Assembly (NCBI GenBank): GCA_000961585.1
Contig: LADN01000020.1
Location: forward strand, 1-64,000
Reading direction: 5' to 3'
Origin: Peptococcaceae bacterium BRH_c4a
GTDB taxonomy: Bacteria > Bacillota > Desulfotomaculia > Desulfotomaculales > Desulfocucumaceae
DNA: 64,000 nt
Of the stretch, positions 24,737 through 31,573 are shown one piece after another. Every line of letters starts with the position of its first letter. Within the stretch, counting starts at the first letter, position 1. Below the pieces are notes generated by a model. The model did not search any database, was not told the DNA's origin, and saw only the letters and a list, made by a program, of their open reading frames with translations. Position numbers and translations under genes: made by a program.

Positions 24737-25172
24737 ACTGGAGGTCCTGGTGGAGAAAGTGGCGCTGGCGGTGCTGAATGCCGAGGGATACCAGAAGGGC
24801 GCCGAGGTCAGCCTGGTATTCACCGACGATGAGTATATAAGGGAATTAAACCTGCAATACCGGGGAATGGACAATCCCACCGATGTGCTTTCCTTTGCCC
24901 AGCATGAGGGTGAACCAATGGTTGATGCAGGGGAGGAAGATCTTCTGGGTGATGTGGTAATATCTCTTCAGGCGGCTTTGCGGCAGGGTGAGGAGTACGG
25001 GCACGGAATGAAGCGGGAGCTGGCCTACCTGACAGCCCACGGGTTGCTGCACCTCCTGGGGTATGATCATGATGATCCGGACGGACAGTCTGCAATGAGA
25101 GAAAAGGAAGAGGCGGCCCTTGCACTCATTGGTATGGGTCAGGGACAGGGGATTTATCGTGAAGGGACATGA
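24687..25172 (+). CDS. ybeY: YbeY endoribonuclease / rRNA maturation factor
   Basis: This 161-residue protein contains the zinc site HGLLHLLGYDHD (H-x3-H-x5-H, about residues 118-128) and the conserved LNLQYRGMDNPTDVLSFAQH segment. YbeY trims 16S rRNA 3' ends and takes part in ribosome quality control. Its ATG at 24687 lies inside the end of pgpH, with AAAGGAGAAAG upstream, which implies translational coupling. It ends within the first codons of dgkA. Confidence 0.95.
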   Translation: MAVIISNLPEEVPLDHELEVLVEKVALAVLNAEGYQKGAEVSLVFTDDEYIRELNLQYRGMDNPTDVLSFAQHEGEPMVDAGEEDLLGDVVISLQAALRQGEEYGHGMKRELAYLTAHGLLHLLGYDHDDPDGQSAMREKEEAALALIGMGQGQGIYREGT

Positions 25173-25545
25173 AAAAGATATTAAGGATAGCTCTTTGTTT
25201 AAAAGTTTTGACTGTGCGCTAAAGGGAATAATATGGGTTACAGCCGGCCAGAGAAACATGAAATTGCACCTGTTGGCGGCCGTGGTGGTGATTGTGGCTG
25301 TTATCCGGTTCAAAATCAGTATTCTGGAGACTGCCCTTATTTTTTTTGCCATTGGGCTGGTTGTGGTGGCCGAAATGGTGAATACTGCCATAGAAGCCAC
25401 AGTAGACCTGGTTACCCGTGAATATAATCCCCTGGCCGGCCGCGCCAAGGACGCAGCTGCAGGGGCGGTATTGCTGGCGGCTTTTTTTTCTGCAACAGTT
25501 GGAATTCTGGTTTTCCTTCCATATATAAAGCGCTGGCTGGAATAA
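25159..25545 (+). CDS. dgkA: diacylglycerol/undecaprenol kinase family protein
   Basis: The GTG at 25159, after CAGGGGA, gives 128 residues and a 14-bp overlap with ybeY; the longer frame from 25120 lies inside ybeY. The protein has SLFKSFDCALKGIIWVTAGQ followed by RNMKLHL and three membrane helices: LLAAVVVIVAVIRF, TALIFFAIGLVVVAEMVNTA and AVLLAAFFSATVGILVFL. The segment EMVNTAIEATVDLV carries the catalytic Glu and metal-binding Glu, and KDAAAGAVL follows. Gram-positive members mainly phosphorylate undecaprenol, recycling the wall-lipid carrier. The ybeY-dgkA-cdd-era order is conserved. Confidence 0.93.
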   Translation: MKGHEKDIKDSSLFKSFDCALKGIIWVTAGQRNMKLHLLAAVVVIVAVIRFKISILETALIFFAIGLVVVAEMVNTAIEATVDLVTREYNPLAGRAKDAAAGAVLLAAFFSATVGILVFLPYIKRWLE

Positions 25546-25546
25546 A

Positions 25547-25578
25547 AAGCTTAAAGCTGATAGCTTATAGCTATTTTC
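25547..25578. repeat. AGCTTA-type short repeat
   Basis: AAGCTTAAAGCTGATAGCTT followed by ATAGCTA is an imperfect self-similar repeat in the gap between dgkA and cdd, related to 15207-15240. Confidence 0.45.
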
Positions 25579-25596
25579 AGAGAGGGTGACGGAATA

Positions 25597-25998
25597 GTGC
25601 CGGAAAAAATTATTAAAGAGGCCCTTTCATCCAGAGAAAAAGCTTATGCTCCTTATTCCGGCTTCAGGGTGGGGGCGGCGGTCATAACCGGCGGAGATAA
25701 AATCTATACCGGGTGCAATATTGAAAATTCATCTTACGGGCTAACCTGCTGCGCTGAAAGGGTGGCGCTGTTCAAGGCGGTCAGCGAAGGGGAAAAAGAT
25801 TTCAAAGCCATTGCAGTGGTGTCCGACAGTGAGGAGTACTGTCGTCCGTGCGGGGCCTGCAGGCAGGTTATGGCCCAATTCGGGGCTGAGATCAGGGTGT
25901 ATATGTGCAATAACAAAGGAGAATATGAGGTTAAGACTGTGGCGGACCTTCTTCCGGATCGTTTTGAACTGGTTTTCGGAAAAGGTTGTCCAGAATAA
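25597..25998 (+). CDS. cdd: cytidine deaminase
   Basis: This 133-residue enzyme converts cytidine and deoxycytidine to uridine forms in pyrimidine salvage. YAPYSGFRVGAAV and TGCNIENSSYGLTCCAERVA (zinc Cys and catalytic Glu in C-C-A-E, near residues 50-55) and CRPCGACRQV (the other two zinc Cys, P-C-x-x-C) form the tetrameric-type active site. It starts with GTG at 25597 behind AGAGAGGGTGA. It precedes era, as in Bacillus. Confidence 0.96.
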   Translation: MPEKIIKEALSSREKAYAPYSGFRVGAAVITGGDKIYTGCNIENSSYGLTCCAERVALFKAVSEGEKDFKAIAVVSDSEEYCRPCGACRQVMAQFGAEIRVYMCNNKGEYEVKTVADLLPDRFELVFGKGCPE

Positions 25999-26015
25999 CT
26001 GTTGGGGTGAATAAA

Positions 26016-26915
26016 TTGGTTGCGGAAAACAATTTCAAATCGGGATTTGTGGCCCTTGTGGGCAGGCCCAACGTAGGTAAATCCACCCTGGTAAATCGTT
26101 TGGTGGGGCAAAAGGTGGCCATAATGTCGGATAAGCCACAGACCACCAGGCATAAAATCCATTCGGTTTTAAACAGGGATGATGCCCAGGTGGTCTTTCT
26201 GGATACTCCGGGCATTCATAAACCCAGGCACAGGCTGGGTGAGCGTATGGTGGATCTGGCGCTGGGAGCTTTAAAAGAAGTGGATCTGGTGCTTTTTCTC
26301 ACCGTGGCCGGGGAGCCGGGCACCGGAGACAAATACATAATCGATCAGTTCCAGGGTATTTCCACACCGGTAATACTGGTGCTGAACAAAATCGACCTGG
26401 TCTCCAGAGGGGATATTCTCCCCATCATAGAAAGCTTCCGGCATCTTTACTCCTTTAATGAAATAATTCCGGTATCCGCCCTTACCGGTGACAACATCGA
26501 CCGGCTGACAGAGGTTGTCATGGGTTACCTGTCTGAGGGTCCCAGGTATTACCCCGAAGGTATGATTACCGACCAGCCGGAAAGATTCATCATGTCGGAA
26601 ATTATCAGGGAAAAGGTGCTGCAGCTTACTTCACAGGAAATACCCCATTCGGTATCGGTGGATGTGGAGGAGATTCAGCAGCGGCCCAACAATGTGGTGG
26701 CCATTAGGGCCGTTATATACACCGAAAGGGATTCCCAGAAGGGGATTCTCATTGGCAGGAGCGGGGGCATGCTGAAAGAGGTAGGTAAAAGAGCCAGGGA
26801 GGAAATGGAAGCCCTCTTCGGATCACGGGTTTTTCTGGAGCTATGGGTGAAGGTAAAATCCGACTGGCGGAATAATGAGAAATACCTTAAGAATTTCGGC
26901 TATTTATCTGAATAA
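26016..26915 (+). CDS. era: GTPase Era
   Basis: Era binds 16S rRNA near its 3' end and assists 30S assembly. I place the start at TTG 26016, 7 bp after GGGGTG, giving 299 residues; the longest frame begins at 25986 inside cdd. The GTPase domain has G1 GRPNVGKSTLVN, G2 PQTTRHKI, G3 LDTPGIHKP, G4 LNKIDLV and G5 VSALTG. The C-terminal KH domain follows (ERDSQKGILIGRSGGMLKEV). It is full length and ends the conserved phoH-era block. Confidence 0.96.
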   Translation: MVAENNFKSGFVALVGRPNVGKSTLVNRLVGQKVAIMSDKPQTTRHKIHSVLNRDDAQVVFLDTPGIHKPRHRLGERMVDLALGALKEVDLVLFLTVAGEPGTGDKYIIDQFQGISTPVILVLNKIDLVSRGDILPIIESFRHLYSFNEIIPVSALTGDNIDRLTEVVMGYLSEGPRYYPEGMITDQPERFIMSEIIREKVLQLTSQEIPHSVSVDVEEIQQRPNNVVAIRAVIYTERDSQKGILIGRSGGMLKEVGKRAREEMEALFGSRVFLELWVKVKSDWRNNEKYLKNFGYLSE

Positions 26916-26931
26916 GGCACAAATCTACGGC

Positions 26932-26960
26932 TTGTCTAAAGGTAGTCGATGTGCTATTCT
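26932..26960 (+). promoter_or_regulatory. promoter of the M-box/corA transcript
   Basis: TTGTCT at 26932-26937, a 17-bp spacer and TATTCT at 26955-26960 lie about 20 bp before the riboswitch. Confidence 0.65.
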
Positions 26961-26980
26961 AATCAAGTAAAAACATAAAA

Positions 26981-27150
26981 GTCATCTTTCGTTAGGTGAG
27001 GCTTCTGTATAGACACATGCCACTGCCCGGAAACTTCGAGAGAAGGTAACGGGTCAACAGGTATTACCGGCTTAAGGTTTTACTTAATGTGGCTGGGAAG
27101 GCTAGTTAATTCATCCCTAGCTGTATAGTGCCAAAGCTTGTACGAGTGAA
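26981..27150 (+). ncRNA. M-box (ykoK) magnesium riboswitch
   Basis: The signature words TCGTTAGGTGAGGCTTCTGT, ACTGCCCGGAAACTTCGAGA, ACGGGTCAACAGG and ACCGGCTTAAGG follow the M-box consensus in order. The M-box senses Mg2+: high Mg2+ favours a downstream terminator. It sits 5' of corA, a Mg2+ channel, which is the expected target type. Confidence 0.93.
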
Positions 27151-27169
27151 GAAGGCGGACTTTATTTAT

Positions 27170-27206
27170 GCCTGCGGCCTTCTGATATTAAGCGGCGGGC
27201 TTTTTG
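27170..27206 (+). terminator. expression-platform terminator of the M-box
   Basis: GCCTGCGGC (27170-27178) pairs, with one G-U and one mismatch, with GCGGCGGGC (27192-27200), followed by TTTTTG. An overlapping alternative pairing, GAAGGC with GCCTTC, could act as antiterminator. Confidence 0.7.
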
Positions 27207-27262
27207 CTTTTCAAAATTTGATATCGGTTTTTCCCAAAAGGAATAACCTGGGAGGTGATGGG

Positions 27263-27364
27263 ATGGAAGACGGCCATCGACGATGCGGTAGTAAAGTGAA
27301 AACAATCCATCCTGCGCCTTTTGAACAGGAATCACATCAACAGGCGCAGGGTATGCTTAATTAA
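27263..27364 (+). CDS. possible 33-residue leader ORF before corA
   Basis: The ATG at 27263 follows GGGAGGTG with 5-bp spacing and opens 33 codons (MEDGHRRCGSKVKTIHPAPF to the stop at 27362-27364), 24 bp before corA. The DNA inside holds CCTGCGCC/GGCGCAGG, which can form a hairpin. It may be a small protein or a translational leader; I do not recognise it. Confidence 0.35.
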   Translation: MEDGHRRCGSKVKTIHPAPFEQESHQQAQGMLN

Positions 27365-27388
27365 GTAATGCCCTGGAGGTGATAACTG

Positions 27389-28363
27389 TTGATCAAGACT
27401 TATTTATATGATTTTTCCCTGGACAGGGTGCTTCATGATATTGACCTGGGAAGAATAGACCTGTCGGAAAACGATAAAAACCTCATCTGGGTTGATCTTT
27501 TCAACTTTACAGAGGCTGAGGCCAATGAGGTGGCCCGTATATTCGGCTTTCACCCCCTTTCGGTGGAGGACTGCATGCACCCCAGCCCCCGGGCCAAGGT
27601 TGACAATTATGAAGATTACTATTTTTTTACACTGCATGCTCTCAGATACGAGGAGGAAAGTGACCAGGAAATCTCTCTGGAGCAGCTTAATGTGTACCTG
27701 GGTAAGAATTACGTGGTAACACTGCACAGAAGGACACTGCCAACCCTGGGGAGGATAGCCAGGAACTGCCTGTCCAACAACCAGCTGGAGGTTATGAGAA
27801 AAGGGCCGGACTTCTTTCTTTACACCATTTTGGATGGGATAACAGATATGTATTTTCCTGTGCTGAACCGTATTAATGAAAGGATTGAGGAACTGGAGGA
27901 CGACCTGTATGTTGAGCCTACCAGGGAAGTTACCGAGGAATTCCTGAGTCTGAAGAGAACCACCCTGGCCATGAGGAGGGCAATATTGCCCCAAAAGAGG
28001 ATTTTTGCATCGGGGAACGGTAATTACGCCTTTAATGTCGGTGAGGACAATGTTCCCTACTATCTTGATCTGGTTGACCATATTGAACGGATTATTGACA
28101 CCATTGATAACTTCAGGGACCTGGTGGACGGCGCTTTGGCCACCTATGATTCCATCATCAGCGCCAGGACCAACGAAACCATGCGAATTCTCACCGTTAT
28201 TTCCACTATATTCATGCCGCTGACCTTTTTAACCGGTTTTTTCGGTATGAACGTTCCACTGCCCGCCCAGGAGTCCGCGACTTCCACGGTGGTAATAACT
28301 TTAGGGCTTTTGGGGGTTTCTCTGTGGATGTTCCTGATCTTCAGGATAAGGAAATGGATCTGA
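27389..28363 (+). CDS. corA: CorA-type Mg2+/Co2+ transporter
   Basis: This 324-residue protein starts with TTG at 27389 behind CTGGAGGTGATAA. The N-terminal cytoplasmic domain (HPLSVEDCMHPSPRAKVDNY and EDYYFFTLHALRY) and a long stalk helix lead to two membrane helices, LTVISTIFMPLTFLTGFFGM then VVITLGLLGVSLWMFLIF. The first ends in the diagnostic G-M-N (FFGMNVPL). It forms pentameric Mg2+ channels in the inner membrane. The upstream M-box explains its regulation: expression when Mg2+ is scarce. Confidence 0.95.
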   Translation: MIKTYLYDFSLDRVLHDIDLGRIDLSENDKNLIWVDLFNFTEAEANEVARIFGFHPLSVEDCMHPSPRAKVDNYEDYYFFTLHALRYEEESDQEISLEQLNVYLGKNYVVTLHRRTLPTLGRIARNCLSNNQLEVMRKGPDFFLYTILDGITDMYFPVLNRINERIEELEDDLYVEPTREVTEEFLSLKRTTLAMRRAILPQKRIFASGNGNYAFNVGEDNVPYYLDLVDHIERIIDTIDNFRDLVDGALATYDSIISARTNETMRILTVISTIFMPLTFLTGFFGMNVPLPAQESATSTVVITLGLLGVSLWMFLIFRIRKWI

Positions 28364-28367
28364 TTCG

Positions 28368-28446
28368 GTCGTCGGTCGTAAGACATCGGGCTTAAGTATG
28401 GGAGACCTTTTACTACTAACTGACGACCAACGCCTGACGTCTAACG
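28368..28446. repeat. GTCGTCGG/GACGACC intergenic inverted repeat
   Basis: GGTCGTCGGTCGTAAGAC on the left and CTGACGACCAACGCCTGACG on the right are imperfect inverted copies, related to the stronger hairpin at 34424-34500. It lies between convergent corA and ubiX. Confidence 0.6.
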
Positions 28447-28447
28447 A

Positions 28448-29008
28448 CTACTCTTCCCCCCAGCGGGAGGCCGGGTGATTCTCTATGCCAAGGCTGTCCA
28501 GTACCCTTCCGGCGGTCTGTCTGAAAATGTCCTCCAGCGTCTGCGGACGGGAATAAAGGGCGGGAACCGGCGGCATGATGACCACGCCCAGCCGGGCCAG
28601 CTTCAACATATTTTCCAGATGGATGGGACTTAAGGGTGTCTCCCTGACCAGTAGAACCAGGGGGCGTCTTTCTTTTATGGTGACATCGGCAGCCCGGGCT
28701 ATTAGGTTGTCGGAATAGCCCGAGGCTATAGCCGCCAGTGTTTTCATACTGCAGGGGGCAATTGCCATTCCCTGGTGCAGGAAGGATCCGCTGGCCGGCC
28801 CGGCCGCCATGTCCTCGGGGTCATAACATCTGTATGCTGTGGAAGCGGCATTTTCGTGGCTTATATCTGTTTCCGCAGAGATGGTTTTTCTGGCCCACCT
28901 GCTTATGATCAGGTGGGTTTCAATGGAAAGCATGTTCAGCTCCTTCAGGACCGCCAGCCCGTATGCCGCACCCGAAGCTCCTGTGATCCCCAGCACAATG
29001 CGTGTCAT
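28448..29008 (-). CDS. ubiX: UbiX-type flavin prenyltransferase
   Basis: This 186-residue protein makes prenylated FMN, the cofactor for UbiD decarboxylases. VLGITGASGAAYGLAVLKEL is the FMN-binding N-terminus with the Ser of GASG; APCSMKTLAAIASGYSDNLI is the conserved phosphate-binding block; and LVLLVRETPLSPIHLENMLK carries the R-E-T-P-L motif. No ubiD is present in this window, so its partner must be elsewhere. It is the only gene on the reverse strand between era and the mannan locus. Confidence 0.94.
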   Translation of the reverse strand: MTRIVLGITGASGAAYGLAVLKELNMLSIETHLIISRWARKTISAETDISHENAASTAYRCYDPEDMAAGPASGSFLHQGMAIAPCSMKTLAAIASGYSDNLIARAADVTIKERRPLVLLVRETPLSPIHLENMLKLARLGVVIMPPVPALYSRPQTLEDIFRQTAGRVLDSLGIENHPASRWGEE

Positions 29009-29200
29009 TACCGGTCTCCTGACAAATTCCGTATTTGTACTATTTTAACCCTTGGATTAGAAAAAGAAAAGGACGATATCCGATGCCCTCCGTAATAATC
29101 CTTTATCCCGGCCCGGAAGAATTCTGAGTCCTTTTTGGATGTGGAGGAGCTTTCAGTTATTTGAAGAATTTATGATTAACCAATTTCTTCGGGGGAAAAT

Positions 29201-29959
29201 ATGAAAGAATATATGGTGGACGCCTTTATTTTAAAATCCATCAGAGCAATGGAAGCCGATCGGGTGATCACCCTTTACACCAGGCAAATGGGTAAAATAA
29301 GGGTCATGGCCCACGGCGTGGAAAAGCCCACCAGCAGGAAGCGCGGGGCGGTTCAGCCTTTTAGCTTTTCCAGGCTGCTGCTGCGTCGGGGCAGAGATCT
29401 GGACTCAGTGGCCCAGGGAGAGGGCATGGAATTGTTCCCTGTTCTCAGGCAGAGTCTGGGCGGTCTGGCAAAGGCCAGTTACCTGACAGAGCTGGTGGAT
29501 GCCCTTACCCCGGATGAAGATCCCAATTCCGGTGTTTTCCAGCTGCTACTGGATACCTTCAGGTTATTGGGGTGCGGCTTTGATTCGGTGGCGGTGAGGT
29601 CTTTTGAAATGAAGATGGTCTCACTGCTGGGATACCGCCCCTGCCTGGATTCGTGTGTAGCTTGCGGTTCGCAGGAAGTTATGGAAAGGGTTTACTTTGT
29701 GCCGGCCCAGGGTGGCATTGTTTGCGCCGGGTGCCGGCCGGGATTGGGCCAGGCGGTGGAGATAAGCCGGGGATCCCTGGAGAATCTCAAGACACTTATG
29801 CGCTGGGAGACCGGTAGAATTCACCAGCTTAAAATAGCACCCCCGGCAGACAATGAAATGAAAAAAGTTATGAGAAAATTTATAGAGTATCACCTGGAAA
29901 GAGGAATGAAGTCACTTAAGTTCGAGGATTTGCTTGGTAATGATCAGGGTGCGGGTTAA
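29201..29959 (+). CDS. recO: DNA repair protein RecO
   Basis: This 252-residue recombination mediator loads RecA in the RecFOR pathway. The N-terminal OB fold (AFILKSIRAMEADRVITLYT, KIRVMAHGVEKPTSRKRGAV) is followed by a helical domain and a zinc finger, CVACGSQEV with CAGCRPGL (residues about 150-185). The ATG at 29201 follows CGGGGGAA. In most Firmicutes recO follows era closely; here corA and ubiX intervene. Confidence 0.94.
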   Translation: MKEYMVDAFILKSIRAMEADRVITLYTRQMGKIRVMAHGVEKPTSRKRGAVQPFSFSRLLLRRGRDLDSVAQGEGMELFPVLRQSLGGLAKASYLTELVDALTPDEDPNSGVFQLLLDTFRLLGCGFDSVAVRSFEMKMVSLLGYRPCLDSCVACGSQEVMERVYFVPAQGGIVCAGCRPGLGQAVEISRGSLENLKTLMRWETGRIHQLKIAPPADNEMKKVMRKFIEYHLERGMKSLKFEDLLGNDQGAG

Positions 29960-30052
29960 ATGAATAATTTTATCATGGGAAGGGTTAAATAGAATAAATG
30001 CCTTCGTAAAAAAATAATACATTTACGGAGGCAACAAAAGGAGGGACCCTTC

Positions 30053-30475
30053 ATGGATGAGCTGGGGAAGATTGACCTGATAAGATCGAGAACCGGCGCA
30101 GGGTACAGGGAGGCCAGAGAGGCCTTGGAAAGCGCAGGCGGTGATGTGGTGCAGGCACTGATCAATATTGAGGAGAGGGCAAACGACTTCTCCGAAAAAG
30201 TTAATAGCCGGGGCCAGGAATTTATGGGCCAGGTGAAGGGTATGTTGGAAAAGGGACGGGATGCCAGGATAAGGGTGAAGCGCGGGGATAAAACGGTGAT
30301 GGATTTTCCCGCTTCGGTGGGAGCCATTGGGCTTTTGGGCGCCCTGGCCAGCAGCCAGCTGGCCGTTCTGGGGGCTCTGGGAACGGTGGCGGCCATGGCT
30401 AACAAATACACCCTGGAAATAGACAGAGGCGGCGTTAAAATAGAGGATCCGGCACAGCGGCCGGGTCCTGCTTAG
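30053..30475 (+). CDS. DUF4342 protein with UBA-like N-terminus
   Basis: In this 140-residue protein, residues 1-50 (DLIRSRTGAGYREAREALES then AGGDVVQALINI) form a three-helix UBA-like fold similar to the start of elongation factor Ts. Residues 60-125 (IRVKRGDKTVMDFPASVGAI then GLLGALASSQLAVLGALGTV) are a beta hairpin plus a hydrophobic glycine-rich stretch that may be membrane-associated. The combination matches DUF4342, common in Clostridia, function unknown. It has a good AAAGGAGGGAC ribosome binding site and lies between recO and the glyQS leader. Confidence 0.8.
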   Translation: MDELGKIDLIRSRTGAGYREAREALESAGGDVVQALINIEERANDFSEKVNSRGQEFMGQVKGMLEKGRDARIRVKRGDKTVMDFPASVGAIGLLGALASSQLAVLGALGTVAAMANKYTLEIDRGGVKIEDPAQRPGPA

Positions 30476-30489
30476 GGAAGAGGCCCGGA

Positions 30490-30672
30490 GGCTTAAAAGG
30501 GTCCTCTCCCCGAACCGGATGCAGGGTCCAAGTAACTTGACTTGAACCTTGGTTTATTGTAAATTAGTAAAAAGATTTAATCAAGATGGGCCGCCCGACC
30601 GGGTGGTCAATCAGGGTGGAACCGCGGGAAGCACCTCCCGTCCCTGGCATGTCAGGGGCGGGGGGTTTTTGA
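30490..30672 (+). ncRNA. T-box leader of glyQS
   Basis: AGGGTGGAACCGCGGG (30613-30628) is the T-box sequence, followed by the terminator built from CCTCCCGTCCC and GGGGCGGGGGG with a T run at 30667-30671. Upstream, CCAAG...CTTGG (about 30529-30553) with AGTAA and GAAC looks like a short stem I with S-turn, and glyQS leaders are known to be short. I could not place the Gly specifier with certainty. Uncharged tRNA-Gly should stabilise the antiterminator. Confidence 0.88.
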
Positions 30673-30691
30673 TTAGGAGGGGGAATGACAA

Positions 30692-31570
30692 TTGAATTTC
30701 CAGGAATTAGTGATGGCCCTTAACAGTTTTTGGGCCAGGCAGAATTGCGTTATTCAGCAGCCCTATGATGTGGAAAAAGGGGCTGGAACAATGAACCCGG
30801 CCACATTCCTGAGGGCACTGGGCCCTGAGCCATGGAGAGTGGCTTATGTTGAGCCCTCCCGGAGGCCCACTGATGGGAGATACGGGGAAAACCCCAACCG
30901 CCTTCAGCATTATTACCAGTATCAGGTTATTTTGAAGCCTTCCCCGGATGATGTGCTGGAGGTTTACCTGGACAGCCTCAGGGCCATGGGCATTGATCCG
31001 GACATGCACGATATACGCTTTGTGGAGGATAACTGGGAATCCCCCACCCTGGGGGCCTGGGGCCTGGGCTGGGAGGTTTGGCTGGACGGGATGGAGGTTA
31101 CCCAGTTCACGTATTTTCAGCAGTGCGGAGGTATAGACTGCCGCCCGGTTTCGGCTGAAATAACCTATGGGCTGGAAAGGCTGGCCATGTTTATCCAGGA
31201 GAAGGACAGTGTATATGACATACAGTGGGTGGAAGGAGTCAGTTACGGTGACGTTCACCACCAGGGAGAGGTGGAGCATTCCCGTTATAATTTCGAAGAG
31301 GCTGATACCCAAATGCTTTTCAGGATGTTTGACATGTTTGAGCGGGAGGCCCTTAGGGTAAATGCCCGGGGACTGGTTTTGCCGGCCTATGATTATGTTC
31401 TGAAATGCTCTCATACCTTCAACCTGCTGGATGCCAGGGGCGCCATAAGTGTAACCGAGAGAACCGGTTTTATTCACCGGGTGCGCAATCTTGCGCGGTC
31501 CTGCGCCGAGGAATATGTTAAACAGCGTGAAAATATGGGGTATCCCTTGCTGAAGGTAAAGGGGGCTTAA
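30692..31570 (+). CDS. glyQ: glycyl-tRNA synthetase alpha subunit
   Basis: This 292-residue protein starts with TTG at 30692 behind TTAGGAGGGGG. It opens [20 protein letters not shown] and continues [20 protein letters not shown], the GlyQ signature; motifs for aminoacyl-adenylate formation include [20 protein letters not shown] and [17 protein letters not shown]. It works as an alpha2beta2 tetramer with GlyS, charging tRNA-Gly in the cytoplasm. glyS starts 3 bp after its stop. Control is by the T-box. Confidence 0.97.
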   Translation: MNFQELVMALNSFWARQNCVIQQPYDVEKGAGTMNPATFLRALGPEPWRVAYVEPSRRPTDGRYGENPNRLQHYYQYQVILKPSPDDVLEVYLDSLRAMGIDPDMHDIRFVEDNWESPTLGAWGLGWEVWLDGMEVTQFTYFQQCGGIDCRPVSAEITYGLERLAMFIQEKDSVYDIQWVEGVSYGDVHHQGEVEHSRYNFEEADTQMLFRMFDMFEREALRVNARGLVLPAYDYVLKCSHTFNLLDARGAISVTERTGFIHRVRNLARSCAEEYVKQRENMGYPLLKVKGA

Positions 31571-31573
31571 ATA

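Noticed and set aside
27404-28081. 225-codon reverse-strand frame inside corA
   Set aside because: It is a shadow frame: corA is unmistakable on the other strand and the antisense product matches nothing.
30707-31477. 256-codon reverse-strand frame inside glyQ
   Set aside because: It is antisense to a strongly conserved gene with GC-rich third positions, which produce long shadow frames.
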